From contig JAHYIO010000028.1 of assembly GCA_020543525.1 (NCBI GenBank), positions 1,054,001 to 1,118,000 of the forward strand: 64,000 nucleotides of DNA, in the 5' to 3' direction. Below, piece by piece: positions 1-11,500 of this stretch. Both the position numbers and the translations under genes were made by a program. How positions within the stretch are numbered: position 1 is the stretch's first letter; every line of letters starts with the position of its first letter. The stretch comes from Coriolopsis trogii. Its lineage: Eukaryota; Basidiomycota; Agaricomycetes; Polyporales; Polyporaceae. The notes under the pieces were generated by a model, which made no database searches, had not been told where the DNA came from, and saw nothing but the letters and a program-made list of their open reading frames with translations.

Positions 1-69
1 AACAGAGTAGCAGAGAAAGATGTTCATGGCGCTGACGGAATTGTCGAAGCAGGTACCTGAACTCTCATG

Positions 70-1530
70 TCATGTCAACGCGAGTTCAATCCTAACAGGG
101 TCCGCACGGGATCCGCCGTCGTCGGGGCAAGAGGTAGAGCCTGTCGTTGAAGAGTCGAAGTGTATTACAGACGTGAAGTTGTTTGTCCATAGAGATGACC
201 CATCGGGGTGTAACGCTAGCCGGCGGATGTTGAGGAGCAGATGTGATCCCTAGGACAAGACAGACAAGGGTAAGTGGGAGACAGAATGATGGAAAGACAG
301 TAGTATGTGACCTACCACAAAGGACAGGACAGATACCTGTAAGCTAGGCGTATGTGCGTTAGGACATTCTACAACCGACGCTCCCTTCTTGATAAACTTA
401 CATGAAGCACGCGCCGGCCAGTGGATTGTGCTCCACTGTGTAGAACACATTGTTGAGGAGCATGATTACTATATGTTCCGTCGGCTGAGTTTGAGGAGGG
501 AATTTCTTCATCGTAGATCATTTCAGTGCTCACCGAAGACCATGGCGTACGCCCAGGTCCCATCCCGCATGAGAACAAACATGATGGACTGCCTGCCTCC
601 CACAAATCGTTGACGAGCGACACGTTCCACGAACTTGATGATCGTGAGCACGAACAGCGTCGTCTCGAAAATAAGGGGGATGATCCTCGACAATTCAATC
701 AACATCCTCAACGGCAGAGTCAATTAAACTACATAACGGATAAGCTGTACTCACCACGTATATGGAAAGAGTCTCGGTGTGGCGATGACCAGACATCCGT
801 CCGCTTCGGTTTGGAACTTCAGTAAAGTCTTCGACAGCACCCCGATAGAAGATCCCAATTCCGCGAGAAGCAATGTGGCTAGGACAGCGATAACGAGGGG
901 ATGTCGGTTGTACATGGCGTTGACTACAGTCGTTGGATCAGTTCAAATGCGTGTGATGATAGCAAGCGTCGGGTCATACCTCGCGAAACCAGGATGATCT
1001 CAAGAGCTAGAGTGAGAGCCTCCCACGATATGGTCTGGAAGATTAGCCAGACGCGACATTGTGCATGGCTCCATACGAGTGGTTCTACCAGAGTAACCAA
1101 AGCACTTTGCCAAGCAAGGTAAGGTACTATCCGGCGAACATATAGTGACCACTCACGCTTCCACAAGGTATGGGAAATGCCGCACGACTAAATACGCTAA
1201 CTTGACTGAGGGCTTCGCCCCGCTGCTGGTGATATCATTCACATATTCCCCTCTGATATCTGGGGCATTGGAGGACACGGTACGCACCACCAGATGAGTT
1301 CAATCTGTAGATGCAAGCCATACTCAGTTCATGGACGAGGGCGCAGTCGCAATCACCCTACTTCGTCATCCACATTGAGCAGAGTATCATAGACAGCCCA
1401 TGACATAGAGGCCATATGGAGGTACGCAATCACTGAGGATGTAACCGTACGTCAGAAATCTGTAGCAGAATAGCCAACGGGATATCAGCACACCTTGCCC
1501 TTCGTATACTTCGGGTGTGGGGTGTCCCAT
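70..1530 (-). CDS. DUF6533-family seven-transmembrane protein (paralog 1)
   Basis: Integral membrane protein of the basidiomycete DUF6533 family, whose function is unknown. About ten exons can be traced on the minus strand. Exon 1 (1494-1530) encodes MGHPTPEVYEGQ. The next holds the family hallmark AVYDTLLNVDDE, followed by a 17-nt exon encoding IELIW. Later exons give VRHFPYLVEA, a CRVWLIFQTISWEAL helix, NAMYNRHPLVI, FETTLFVLT and LMRDGTWAYAM. The last exon, LLLNIRRLALHPDGSSLWT, is followed by a hydrophilic tail and TGA at 70-72. The start was chosen because the same short first exon (M-G-H-P...GQ, 37 nt) occurs in the paralog at 13650. The frame appears intact. Seven-helix topology suggests a receptor-like role, but that is inference. 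Confidence 0.82.
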
Positions 1531-3441
1531 AATGCTGCAGGGTATTGTGGTGACCCCTCACGTCGAGGGCACAGAGGATTAAATGGTCTCTCATACGCTT
1601 CCTGATGGTCTGCTGACAACACCCTGTTCGTCGGCGATGCCCGTGACTTGGGCAGGCAATCGGTCGTCATGCAAGCGAACTGCAATGAGAACCAAATCAT
1701 CCGCGCTGGGTGAGAGCCAGTGAATAAACGGATGTCAATACGAGGGAGATATGCGGAAGAAATGATCGTGGCGAACCGCGGCGCAGAGATGGAATCCAGA
1801 AGAATCATCATCGCTGTGAGATTTACACGCAGCCAAGCGAATGCGTGCTTCAGAACTCCACACTTCTCTTGTGAGAGTGGGAGCGACGTTGACAATAGTC
1901 CTTGGTCAGACATTCCTCCCGATGTCTTTCTTGTTCGCTCCGGAGGCGGCGGTCCTTGGTCAGTTGAGGATGAAAACACTGAGGGGCGCAGTGAGCTCAT
2001 ACTGCAAGAATATTAGGACATATTGCATCCGCACCAGCCAATCGGAAAGTTCAAAAAGCCCAAACGTGAGAATCCAACCTTCTACGCGATAACGTTCAGA
2101 AGAGAAGCAGTGGCCAGGGAAAAGAAGTTGGCATTCCCCGCTGTAGGCATATAGCTATGCCGCTATTCCGAGAGGTAGAAACGATGCAACAGACATTCTC
2201 CCAAATCTCCACATACTACTTCGTCGAGCTGAGTGCTACTGCTCTTGGCGACTACTTACCTTTGTATCGTCCTAAGAAGATCGCTACCACACTTCTGACA
2301 AAACGTTCAGAGCCCGATCCAAAAGCACGGTAGGGAGCTGGCAATGGTATCCTGTGTTCTAGCGAGATCTCCTCTAGCTGCTCGAAGGTGTTGAGAACGA
2401 TCCACAACGAGAGTAGACGAGGTAAGAAGAGGGCACCGACGCGGACAGGCAGTGATCCGATCAGGCAACCATGGAAGCCTGCTGCATCAGGTACAATGCA
2501 TGGGACTCGGCTGCGCAGCGGTGCTACAAGCCAGTTGCTAAACAAATGCGTATTGAAGTCTAGACATAATTGTCAGTTTCAATCCAATAGTGGGGAGTAC
2601 CATCAGCGGACTTCAGAGCTCACTATCTCAAATGGCCGCTAAGCAAGACTAACAACGTTGAACTCGAACCTCTCCAGTCGGATAGAGTTGGAACCTTTGG
2701 GGCACGAATGTATCTGAGCTCATACGTCTCAAACTCGAAAGACACGTATGACTTGCCTGTCTCTTCACCCTAAGCCCAGCCCCTGATGACGAATATACAA
2801 GCCGGGTAGCGTACCACCGCGCGCAATGTCAGGCGACACAGCTTCGGACGGTCGAACGCGGATGACCATGATGAAAGTTCCCTAGATCATCGCCTTCTTT
2901 GAGTTTGCTTCTCAGCGCCTTGAGCTAACAGACCACGAGGCTTCAACTGCCTAGATCGGCGTGTGTCCCTCTGACCTAGAAAGAGGGAGACAACGAGCGG
3001 TTAGGTACGTCTCCGAGCCGCAAGGAGATAGTCGTGACAGATCCGGTATGTCGGCGACATAGCTTTGAGTCATAGCGGCAAGACATACCGTTTCGACCGT
3101 GTCAGGATTACGATCCAGCAACTTCTGGCTTTACCTAGATGCATACCGCACAGTTCGGGTTGGCTGGCTACGACTGCTTGCCACGACCTCATTGTATGGC
3201 GGCGCTCACCATGCTGCGAATGAATCACCGCTCGGTGCTGCGAGACCAGAATACAAGGCGAGAGGGCATCACTTCACAGCATCGGTAGAATCCTGGAGAG
3301 AGGGATATGACGATACTATACGACTGCGTTGGAATTCGCTGGTGGTATATGAGCTGGACCACGTTCGAGGGAGAGCGTGAAGACTTACAGTCCTGATCGG
3401 ACAGACCACGCATCCATCTCAACACACTATCTCATCTTATA
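1531..3441. other. Intergenic stretch with decayed coding traces
   Basis: About 1.9 kb between two divergent DUF6533 genes. Apart from the probable gene remnant at 2252-2545 on the minus strand, only short open frames without recognisable domains are visible. A 170-codon minus-strand frame at 1485-2000 runs straight through the first exon of the gene at 70-1530 and is not believed to be a gene of its own. Confidence 0.5.
2252..2545 (-). pseudogene. Probable remnant of a DUF6533-like gene (C-terminal membrane exon)
   Basis: A 97-codon minus-strand frame shows the pattern of the sixth/seventh helix exon of this family: a GCL motif, then a hydrophobic segment ending in WIVLNTFEQLEE, then RFVRSVVAIFLG where intact copies have L-R-D-G-x-x-Y/F-x-x-I-F-G. 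It ends at a good donor (gtaagt, next to 2251). No N-terminal exons with the hallmark D-E-V-x-L-I-W could be built upstream, so this looks like a decayed copy rather than a working gene. Resemblance is only at pattern level. It could also be a divergent gene whose other exons I failed to join. Confidence 0.35.
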
Positions 3442-4856
3442 ATGGAGCGCATAGCAAGCCATATAGGCACTGCAACTTCTTATACTACCGGTCTTTCATC
3501 TGGTACGGGATCGGGCAGAAGTTAGATGCTAGTGCAAGAGACACTGATAGGAAACTCCTACAGTGGCGTCAATAACATTCCTAGCATGGGACTATATCAT
3601 CAGCATCCAGGACGAGGTGCGCTCACAACCAAGATAGGTGTCAACCCTCGACTCACCAGCGCGTGACAGGTGCATCTCATCTGGCAGTATGTTCACTGCT
3701 AATACCACGAAAACGCTGTCAAATGAGACAGGCTGACCATTTGCAGGAGGCCGAATGGATGGTTCCGGTGGTTATATGTGTTTATCCGCTATATCCCCCC
3801 GTTGGCAGAAATGTGAGTTGAAGCCTCGCCTGGTCCACTGAGCCGCACTCACCTGTGAACCAATCGTATCAGTGTCCTTGCCGTCCTCCCGCGGGTCGGG
3901 CAACTACTAGACCTGGGTCCGCGAATTTGCGAGATTACGCTCCTATTCGAGGGCATGCTCCTCGAATCCGTCGTGCTTGGTGTCGAGATAGTACTTGTAG
4001 TCCGAGGTATGCCCTCGAAATCGCGTGAAGATGGCGTCTTGACGAGGCAGCTTTGCAGTGCATATCCTGTACGGCCGTAACAGATCGTTGCTGACAGCCC
4101 TTGTGGTGCTTCTGATCGCTACAATCGCTGGCACATTCGTCGCTCAGTACTTCGCGTCCGATCACATCAGATACGACGAGTTATGCCTAGTAAAATCGGG
4201 ATCATGGATCATGGTTGTCGCCTGGTACGTCCACTCTACGGGCGCATGCTTTTCGCAGTGCTGAACGGCCTGTTCATCGATTACATACACAGGTTATCAG
4301 TGACGACGTTTGAGACGCTCCTTTTTGCAATGACGATCCTAAAGTTCGGACAGAGTCGGCTAGAGGGACTCGGCAAGCGTCCCATTTTGGACACAATCGT
4401 ATGGGATGGAACCTGGGCGTATGTTATATCAATAGGTAAGACAATGTGGCGAGCTCTGGCCTGAGATGATGTGGCTCACCGTGCCAATGTGCAGTTGTCA
4501 TGGTCCTGAATGCGTTGTTATATACACGATTCACCCACGGGTTGTCGGGCATAATTTATAGGTGTGTATGTTCCTACTGTGTTGGCAATTTTCCTGCTAT
4601 GACGAAACTTATGGTTCAATCGGACAAGATGGAGTCTCTCCGTGCTCTCCTTCTTGGTATGTCAGGGAGCGCGGATGGTACAAGCATTGGGTCTAACTTG
4701 AAGCGGCGATTATAGGGTTCTCATGTCCTGCTCAACTTGCGAATGTTGGGTCAAGAACGAACGGAAGCTTGGGAAAACCAATCAGCTCTTCCTAATCTCG
4801 AAGACATTCCAAGTCTGAATCTACCTTCCACAGTCGAGTCGAACGTCGCAGTGTAG
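3442..4856 (+). CDS. DUF6533-family seven-transmembrane protein (paralog 2, divergent)
   Basis: Exons traced: 3442-3502 (MERIASHIG...), 3564-3616 (FLAWDYIISIQDE), 3670-3686 (VHLIWQ), then RWLYVFIRYIPPLAEM. They continue with CEITLLFEGMLLESVVLGVEIVLV, ILYGRNRSLLTALVV, TTFETLLFAMTILKF, the D-G-T-W-A-Y motif and a short WMESLRALLL exon. The last exon, HVLLNLRMLG, runs to TAG at 4854-4856. Exon phases match those of the neighbouring paralogs, including the 17-nt third exon, which supports the model. Sequence identity to the other copies is low outside the hallmarks, so this is an older duplicate. Its short tail lacks the SLWT-N-N-F motif seen in other copies. It is divergent to paralog 1. Confidence 0.8.
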
Positions 4857-5134
4857 TCCGAGAGATGTTATGTCGTCTCACCACACGCATCATCAATATA
4901 TATATGCCTTCTCAGGAAGACCCTCTTTAGAGAGACCCTCTAAGAACAAGAGTCTTGTGTCTGGCAAGACGGAATTCTGTAAAACCCAATGAGCGACAAG
5001 TCGAGAAGAGGTGGTCACGGTGGGTTGTAGGGAACGGACGTAGACGCCTTGGTACGCGTCCCGGGAAATTCCGGCACGATGCTTTTGGTGCGTTCACGTC
5101 CTCGCCAGCAGCCACGACCATCTCGCTTTCCGCC

Positions 5135-5569
5135 ATGTCTTAGTGCGTTCTCCTCTCCAGTTCTCAATAGAACAGGCACTGAAACTATTCGTCCTTGCAG
5201 CGTTATCCTCGGCCGTGCCATCAAAAACGAATACCTCGCCCTCGGTACCATCTTTGGCACGGTAGGGCTCTCCGCACTCGCTATGGGCGGTGGAAAGAAG
5301 GAGGCTCCGGCAGCCAAGCCCACACTTGAGCAGATCAAGGACACGGTTAAGATTGGTGCCAGCTCAAGGTGCGTCTGCTCTGTTGGTTGAAAGAATGACG
5401 GGAGGCTGAAGGGGGTACTGCGCGCTTGTTTGTTGGTCCCACAGTGAAGAGGAGGAGTTGTACGTACCCTTGCAATCATGCGTAGACGAGAACGGACTGT
5501 CGACAACTGACCAGGATGAACAGCATCAAGAAATTCATTGCGGACGCGGAGAAGGAGTCGAAGCACTAA
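5135..5569 (+). CDS. atp19: Mitochondrial F1Fo ATP synthase subunit K (Atp19)
   Basis: Small inner-membrane subunit associated with the dimeric F1Fo-ATP synthase. Four exons: 5135-5142 (only ATG TCT TA), 5201-5368, 5445-5459 (15 nt) and 5524-5569, total 237 nt, 78 aa. Spliced protein: MSYVILGRAIKNEYLALG, a single hydrophobic segment ending LSALAMGGGKK, a basic/proline linker, then KIGASSSEEEE and IKKFIADAEKESKH at the C terminus. The pattern (short N-terminus, one membrane span at about residues 15-35, acidic-basic tail 'E-E-x-F-I-K-K-F') is that of fungal Atp19. The 8-nt first exon and the 15-nt third exon explain why no single long frame shows the gene. Confidence 0.9.
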
Positions 5570-6784
5570 TACTGCTGTTACTGTCGCGTTGCTGTAGCGG
5601 ACTAATAGACTTTACGGCCTATCGCCTCCCCGCACTACGTCCGTCTGTCCATACTTGTCGTGAGCGTGATTCATGCCGCCACCGTCTGCACATAAATATG
5701 TTGCGAACTTGGGAGGCTCTACAATCGGACAAAAAAGTCCCAGGTTTATTACGCCTCCCCCGTCTGTTGTAGCACGTTGCTGCCCCCCCCCGCTCATTTT
5801 CCTACCATCGCATTGTGCTGATTGGATTAAATAGGGACTGTCTTGGGCGCCCTGAAGACCACTGGGATGGCATAGGCGACGGACCGACGAGGCGGGATGA
5901 TTCCTGATTTGGAAGCATGGGATGATACAGGCGCTCATGACTTCCCGCCCGTCGCGATTGCCTTTTAGAGCTCCGCGCCGCCTGGCGTCTCTCTATCTCC
6001 CGTCATCGTTCCCTCTCTCGTAGTCGTCCCTCACGCCTTCGGACGCGCGCGCGCATGCGTCCGAACCTATTATACACTGCGCCTAGCGATTTCTGAGCCT
6101 CCAAAATGAGGTGAATGGTGCGAGTGCACTTGGGGGTGGCCGATTGTATATGGCTCCATATTTCCACATTGCTATCCATGTTCCTTGCTTGCTGTCTTTC
6201 GGTGTGATTCGCGTCCTGCTATAGCATACCTTCTGAGCCTCTGAATTCCTTGGTCTTTGAGCAACCATACGCTCTAGCGTCGATGGGTAAGGTATCCGGA
6301 TCCTGCACCCTACGAGTGCTGGGCGCTACACGTATATTGCCTTACTCAGACTTACAAAGCATGACTATCTAACACAAGACAAGAGATGACGCCATCATTA
6401 TCCGCACTGTGCGTACTATTGTGACTACTCACCTGCATAAGGCTGGTTATTTGTAGTGCCCTAAGGATAACAACACTTTCAGAGTCGATAATGCTCTCCT
6501 TGCGGGCTTGTATCTTCTCAAACCCGGGAACAGCTTCCCGCAGACATTTGAACACTGCGCACGGGATTACCAGACTTCGATTGCGTGCGCCGAAGCCATC
6601 AGGCTCCCGAAGCTTCCTCGGTGGGATCCCTACAAAAGCGGGCCAGTGTGACCCACGCTCTCTCACGAGCCAAACAGTCGCAGTCTTTTGTCAAGCTCCT
6701 TCCAAGACATCGACGAGTCCGATCCTTCGCCAAACACTCGCAAGTCGCACATACCATCAGGGACGTTCTGAGAACGCGAGAGCT
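5570..6784. other. Intergenic region upstream of the quinone oxidoreductase
   Basis: 1.2 kb without a convincing gene. It holds a 9-bp inverted repeat (6038-6065) with a GC-alternating loop and pyrimidine-rich stretches (around 5980-6030) typical of fungal promoters. From 6491 an open frame runs in phase into the downstream oxidoreductase. It is rich in Arg and Ser and could be a mitochondrial leader or just 5' UTR. Confidence 0.5.
6038..6065. repeat. Perfect 9-bp inverted repeat (hairpin/palindromic site)
   Basis: The arm TTCGGACGC at 6038-6046 is the exact reverse complement of GCGTCCGAA at 6057-6065. The loop is GCGCGCGCAT, alternating purine-pyrimidine. It lies about 720 bp upstream of the quinone oxidoreductase start. 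The CGG half-sites facing outward would suit a binuclear-zinc (Gal4-type) factor, but that is speculation. Confidence 0.5.
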
Positions 6785-8196
6785 ATGTCGCTGCCTAGCA
6801 AGATCAAGGCGATTGGAATCAACAAGACGGGTGACTTCGACGTCATCGAGGATCTCGAGTTGCCCGCGCCGCAGAACGGACCCAAGAACGTGCTCGTCAA
6901 GGTGCGCGATACTAGACTGAAACGTCCACCGAAGTTATCGGTAGCCATACCTATGCTCATCACATCTATGTACGCGTATAGGTCCACTACGCGGGTGTGA
7001 ACTTCATTGATACGTACTTCCGGTGCGTCAATTGTCAGCAGATCTGGCTCGACCCTTGCTGAAAACGCCGTCCGTCGCTGCGGATTGACCGCTTATCTTT
7101 CTTCTCCCAATTCTCGTCGTACTGTAGGAAGGGCCTGTACCCGATTCAGTCGTTCCCCCATGCGCTTGGGAGCGAAGCTGCAGGAGAGATCGTCGCACTG
7201 CCGACCGACGAGAGCGTGCTGAACAACGAGGAGTTCAAGCTGCGCAATTTTGCCGTCGGAGGGCACGTCGCTGTGGTACGTGTTCTGCCCCTCTCCGTTG
7301 TGCTTCAGCTCACACGTCATTATCAGTACGGCTCGAACATGTTCTCAGAGTATGTGAGCGTACCTTGGGAGAAGGCCTATCCTCTCCCCGCGAACGTCTC
7401 GACGCGCACCGCGGCAGCAGCACTGACCCAAGGCGCGACCGCGCTCACGTTCATCACCGAGGCCTACGACGTCAAGAAGGGGGACATCATCCTTGTCCAC
7501 ACCGTCGCGGGAGGGCTCGGCCTCCTCTTCGCACAACTCATCAAGGCGCGCGGCGCGACGGTCATCGGGACGACGAGCACCCCAGAGAAGGCGGAGATCG
7601 CCAAGGCGCATGGGGCCGACCACGTTATCATCTACACCAAGGAGGACACCGTCCAGCGCGTGCTCGAGCTCACGAACGGCGAGGGCGTACACGCCATCTT
7701 TGACGGCGTCGGCAAAGACACGTACGTTCGTTCTTCCTTCGAGATAAGCTAGAGACCCTGACATGCGCTTCGGATGACTGACCGTTCAACCGCTGCAGAT
7801 TTGAGGCAGACTTCAAGATGATCCGCAGGAAGGGCACGATAGTGTCTGTGGGGAACGCCTCTGGCGCCGTTCCGCCATTCCCGCCGCTCAAGCTCGTGGA
7901 GAAGAACGTCAAGCTGCTCCGCCCGACGTGAGTGCTTCTTTATCTCGGAGTCCACCAGTGCCGCATCGGTACTCATACTCACTCACTCACTCTACAGGTT
8001 GGCCAACTACGTCTACACTCCGGAGGAAGGACGCACGTACAGCACCCAACTGTTCAAGCTCATCGCCGACGGCACGCTGAAGATCAACATCCACGCCGAG
8101 TACCCGTTCACCGCGGAGGGCGTGCAGCAGGCCCAGAAAGACTTGACTGGCGGGAAGACGGCGGGCAAGCTCCTCATCAAGGTTGCGGAACCTTGA
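6785..8196 (+). CDS. NADPH:quinone oxidoreductase, zeta-crystallin type (MDR family)
   Basis: Medium-chain dehydrogenase/reductase that reduces quinones or enones with NADPH, like yeast Zta1. Six exons: 6785-6901, 6982-7022, 7128-7275, 7327-7721, 7799-7927 and 7998-8196 (1029 nt, 342 aa). N-terminal GroES-like domain with KVHYAGVNFIDTYFR and H-A-L-G-S-E-A-A-G-E-I. The Rossmann domain has the nucleotide motif HTVAGGLGLLFAQL, followed by GATVIGTTST and AKAHGADHVI. It ends in GKTAGKLLIKVAEP. There are no catalytic zinc cysteines, as expected for this subfamily. The start at MSLPSKIKA fits the family. An in-frame ATG at 6491 would add about 98 Arg/Ser-rich residues. Confidence 0.93.
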
Positions 8197-8526
8197 GCGG
8201 GAGGGCGGCCCATTCTAGCAGACCTTTGATATGTACTGTACGAATAAGCAGCTGTCAATGCTTGAGATATAAGTGCGACGGTGCGTTGAACGGGGCCTGA
8301 TTCAAGCATCTTGGATGGCCTATACTATCTTGTTGTTTTGTCTCGACGGGCGAGATGACGGAATGAACTATTGGCGCATTCTCTTCTATCATTGTATAGA
8401 CGAACCTGGTGCTAGAGTACCGGGTGGTTGATAATAGCGTCCTCGCGCATTCTTACATGTACTCCTATTCCTTCTCCATCTATCACTAGCCAACCTCATA
8501 CCACATCATCTACACGTATGAATCAT
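8197..8526. other. Convergent 3' intergenic region
   Basis: 330 bp between the stop of the quinone oxidoreductase and the stop of the NFX1-like gene. Only 3' UTR-like sequence is visible. Confidence 0.6.
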
Positions 8527-11500
8527 CTACGCCGCATCCTCCCAGTCATCCGGCACGTCCTGAGGACTCGACGGCTGCGTGACAGGAAGCGGCGGAGGTG
8601 CGGGCGAAGCACGGCGCGGTGCAGGCGAAGGCGCAGGCCTCAGAGACACCGGAGTCTTCGCGCGCTCCGGCGTCGAGTTCCCCCACGAGCGCGGCGCAGG
8701 ATTGGCAGCTTGCGCCGGACGCGCCACGACGGACGTCCAACCTCTCCCCGCTCCAGCAGAGGACCCCGCGAGGGGCTGCGGGGACGCTCGAGTCGTAGAC
8801 GAGGCAGATGTCGGACGCGAGAGGGGCTGCAGCCCCGACCCTGACGCGCGGAGGTCAGCTAGCTTGCCGAGCCCTGGGGAACTGGCGGGCGTTGCGCCTG
8901 CTGCTTGGGAGAGGAGCAGGCTCGGGACGCGGGAGTCTATGCGTCGGAGGAGTTGTACACTCCGGTGAGGTTCTTGGTCCACCATCTGGGTGTCCATGCG
9001 GTAAAGAACGGCGAGGTCATGCACAAACTTGCGTTTCTGCTCGGGCATATGGGGGAGCAGCTGACTTTTCTTGTCCGACGATAGGAAGCTGTACATGTGG
9101 ATCGTGATCCCTGGTGAAAATCGACGTCCTCAAACAAGGGGGAAAGGACAGAAGGACGTACTCGGAGAAGCTCTTCTCGACGATAGTGCAGAACTTCGCG
9201 TTGGCCCGAGCGAACGCGATTAATTCATCACTGTAATTGACCTGCTGCAGCCGACTGTCCTTGTCCGGATTGATACCGAGGGCTTCAGCCAGACGTGCGT
9301 TCCGCTTCGCGATAAGACACTCGTTCGAGCACTTGACTTGTTGACTGCCTTCCCGACCGGCTGGGTTGGTGATAGATCGACCACAGGACACCGCTTGGCG
9401 GATCCGACCGCAAGGGCAAGTGACAGTGACGATAGACCGGCACGGCTCCGACTCGTCGCAAGAAGCTGGAGCGTGGCAAGGAAGAGGGCAAGGGTGCAGC
9501 GCAGGCAGGCTGAACAAGTGAGTAGTCAGTACGTCGGATATGCCATAAGAATGAGGCTGATATCTCTACTTACCACAACTTGCGAGGTTTGCCACAGGTG
9601 GCATGACATGCCCCGCACGCATCTCCGTGACACAAGCGTTCGCAATGGTGGAATCCGCATGCTAAGAGCCTGTAGAAGATATGGCCTGATCAGAAGCCTC
9701 TTCAAGGCGAGTGGGGACTGATTCTAGACGTACTTTCCACACGTAGTGCCACAAGAGACCTTTTCCTGCGAGCACTTGACGTTGTCTACCATTTTCTTCC
9801 CACAAGCACATTGCTTGCTCGTCAAAAAGGGGCATGGAAGGCATGGAGTTGAGTCTTCGTGACATGCGTGCGGAGCCCTGGGATGTCCGCAGGGCGGTGG
9901 AGGACGAGAACAAGGGTAAGTGCATGCCAATCTCGTTCCGCATGGTATAGGAGGTTCAAGGATAGTTCGACCACAGTGACAGACCATCTATGAACATATC
10001 AACCACATCTGTCAGCCAAATTGCACGTACGCTCAACGCAACGACACTTGCCTCTTCGAACGAACTTCTTAGACAGGGAGGGCAAGGGGCCTTGTGGTCG
10101 CGTTCCTCGCAATGGTGGTTCCCGCAGCTCAACAGCCTGCCACACACGAGATCACAGTCGTGCCATCCTTCATGGTCCAACTGTTCGAGAAGGAAATTGG
10201 GTTCTGCTCCAGCCTTCTTCTTGCCCTTCCCTCTCCCCTTCGCGAGCGACGTTAGCGGACAGCAGATACGTGTGCACTGATGCCGCCCGCAAGCCCTTAG
10301 CGTGCCACACGGTCGTTCGCACAGGATCTCTGTCTCGGGACCTGTCTCCCCGCGGGCGCGGGCGCGTGCCCGAGCTTGGTCCTCCGAGCAGCGCACTTCA
10401 CGCGTCGTAGAGCCGCATCTGCACGGGCGAACGAGCACGATGGAGCACGGCGGGCATGGCCCCGTATGGCACTTGGCAGAACAGACGTGCTCGCATCCTT
10501 CTAAAGGCTTCATGCATGTCGACTCGCACGTTGGTATGGGGTCGGTACATGACGTTCGGTTGAGAACGACGCCAGGAGGGAAGAACGGCGCTGATTCGAT
10601 AGAGAGGGCATGCTTGCCGCAGGGACAATGGGTGACGGTCGAGGGAGAGCGTGGACAAGGAGCAGGAGTGAGGGATGGAGGATGGCAAGGTTTCTTACAG
10701 TGATGAACGCCGCAATTGAATGGTCTGCAAATATCATGTCAGTATATGCACGCTGAGGGAGACCATGTGACGTACCTTTCGCAAGTATGCTCTCCAGCAA
10801 ACCTCCCGACCCACTTATCCAACGCATCGTCGAGAAAGACAGCGCATTCCTTCGCTTCACCTTCTCCACAGCCCAGTTCAATTTCTTCCTTACCGCAGTA
10901 GCATCGTGCCTTCTCGCGTACTGGACATGGCGTGCATTTACCAGGATGGCAAACATCTTGACACCAATGATTACCGCATGCGAGCTTCCGACCACAGGTT
11001 TCTCCGCATGATAGCTCGACAAGAGCCGGGACACCAGGTCTCCCTGTACGGTGCGAGCAACGGAAAGACATGGTGTGTTTCCCGCAGTAGCAACGCATCG
11101 AAGTCGTAACTTGACAGGGAGGACATGGCCCAGGATGGCAATTAAGCGAGCATGGATGCCCACAGTTTCGAGGACGAGAACAGGGATTCGCGCATGAATG
11201 GGGTGTAGCTAGCCGCGGCGGTTTCGGATCCGGTGTAGATCCACAGAAGCACCTGTCAGGGCGTAGATGAGTTGCATGCAGTGACCGTGAGTGCGTCTTC
11301 CACTCACCAATAGCTGCTAGGGATGGCAGTTCGCTTGGACTGGCAGCCGGGGCAACGCCAATCGCCCTGTTTTGCCTGACCTCTCGCAAGCCATGCTTCC
11401 TCGAGTTCCTTCACGCTCTTGGTTGCCCACGGTCTGATGCACTTCAGATGGAATGTCATCCAGCAGCATTGGGCGTTCGCATCAGCACGCTGTGGAGCGT

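Noticed and set aside
1485..2000. A 171-codon minus-strand open frame
   Set aside because: Its 3' end is the first exon of the DUF6533 gene at 70-1530, followed there by a clear donor; the rest has no recognisable domain.
7345..7764. Arg/Asp-rich minus-strand frame of 139 codons
   Set aside because: It is antisense to the quinone oxidoreductase exon; the composition is that expected from the opposite strand of a GC-rich coding exon.
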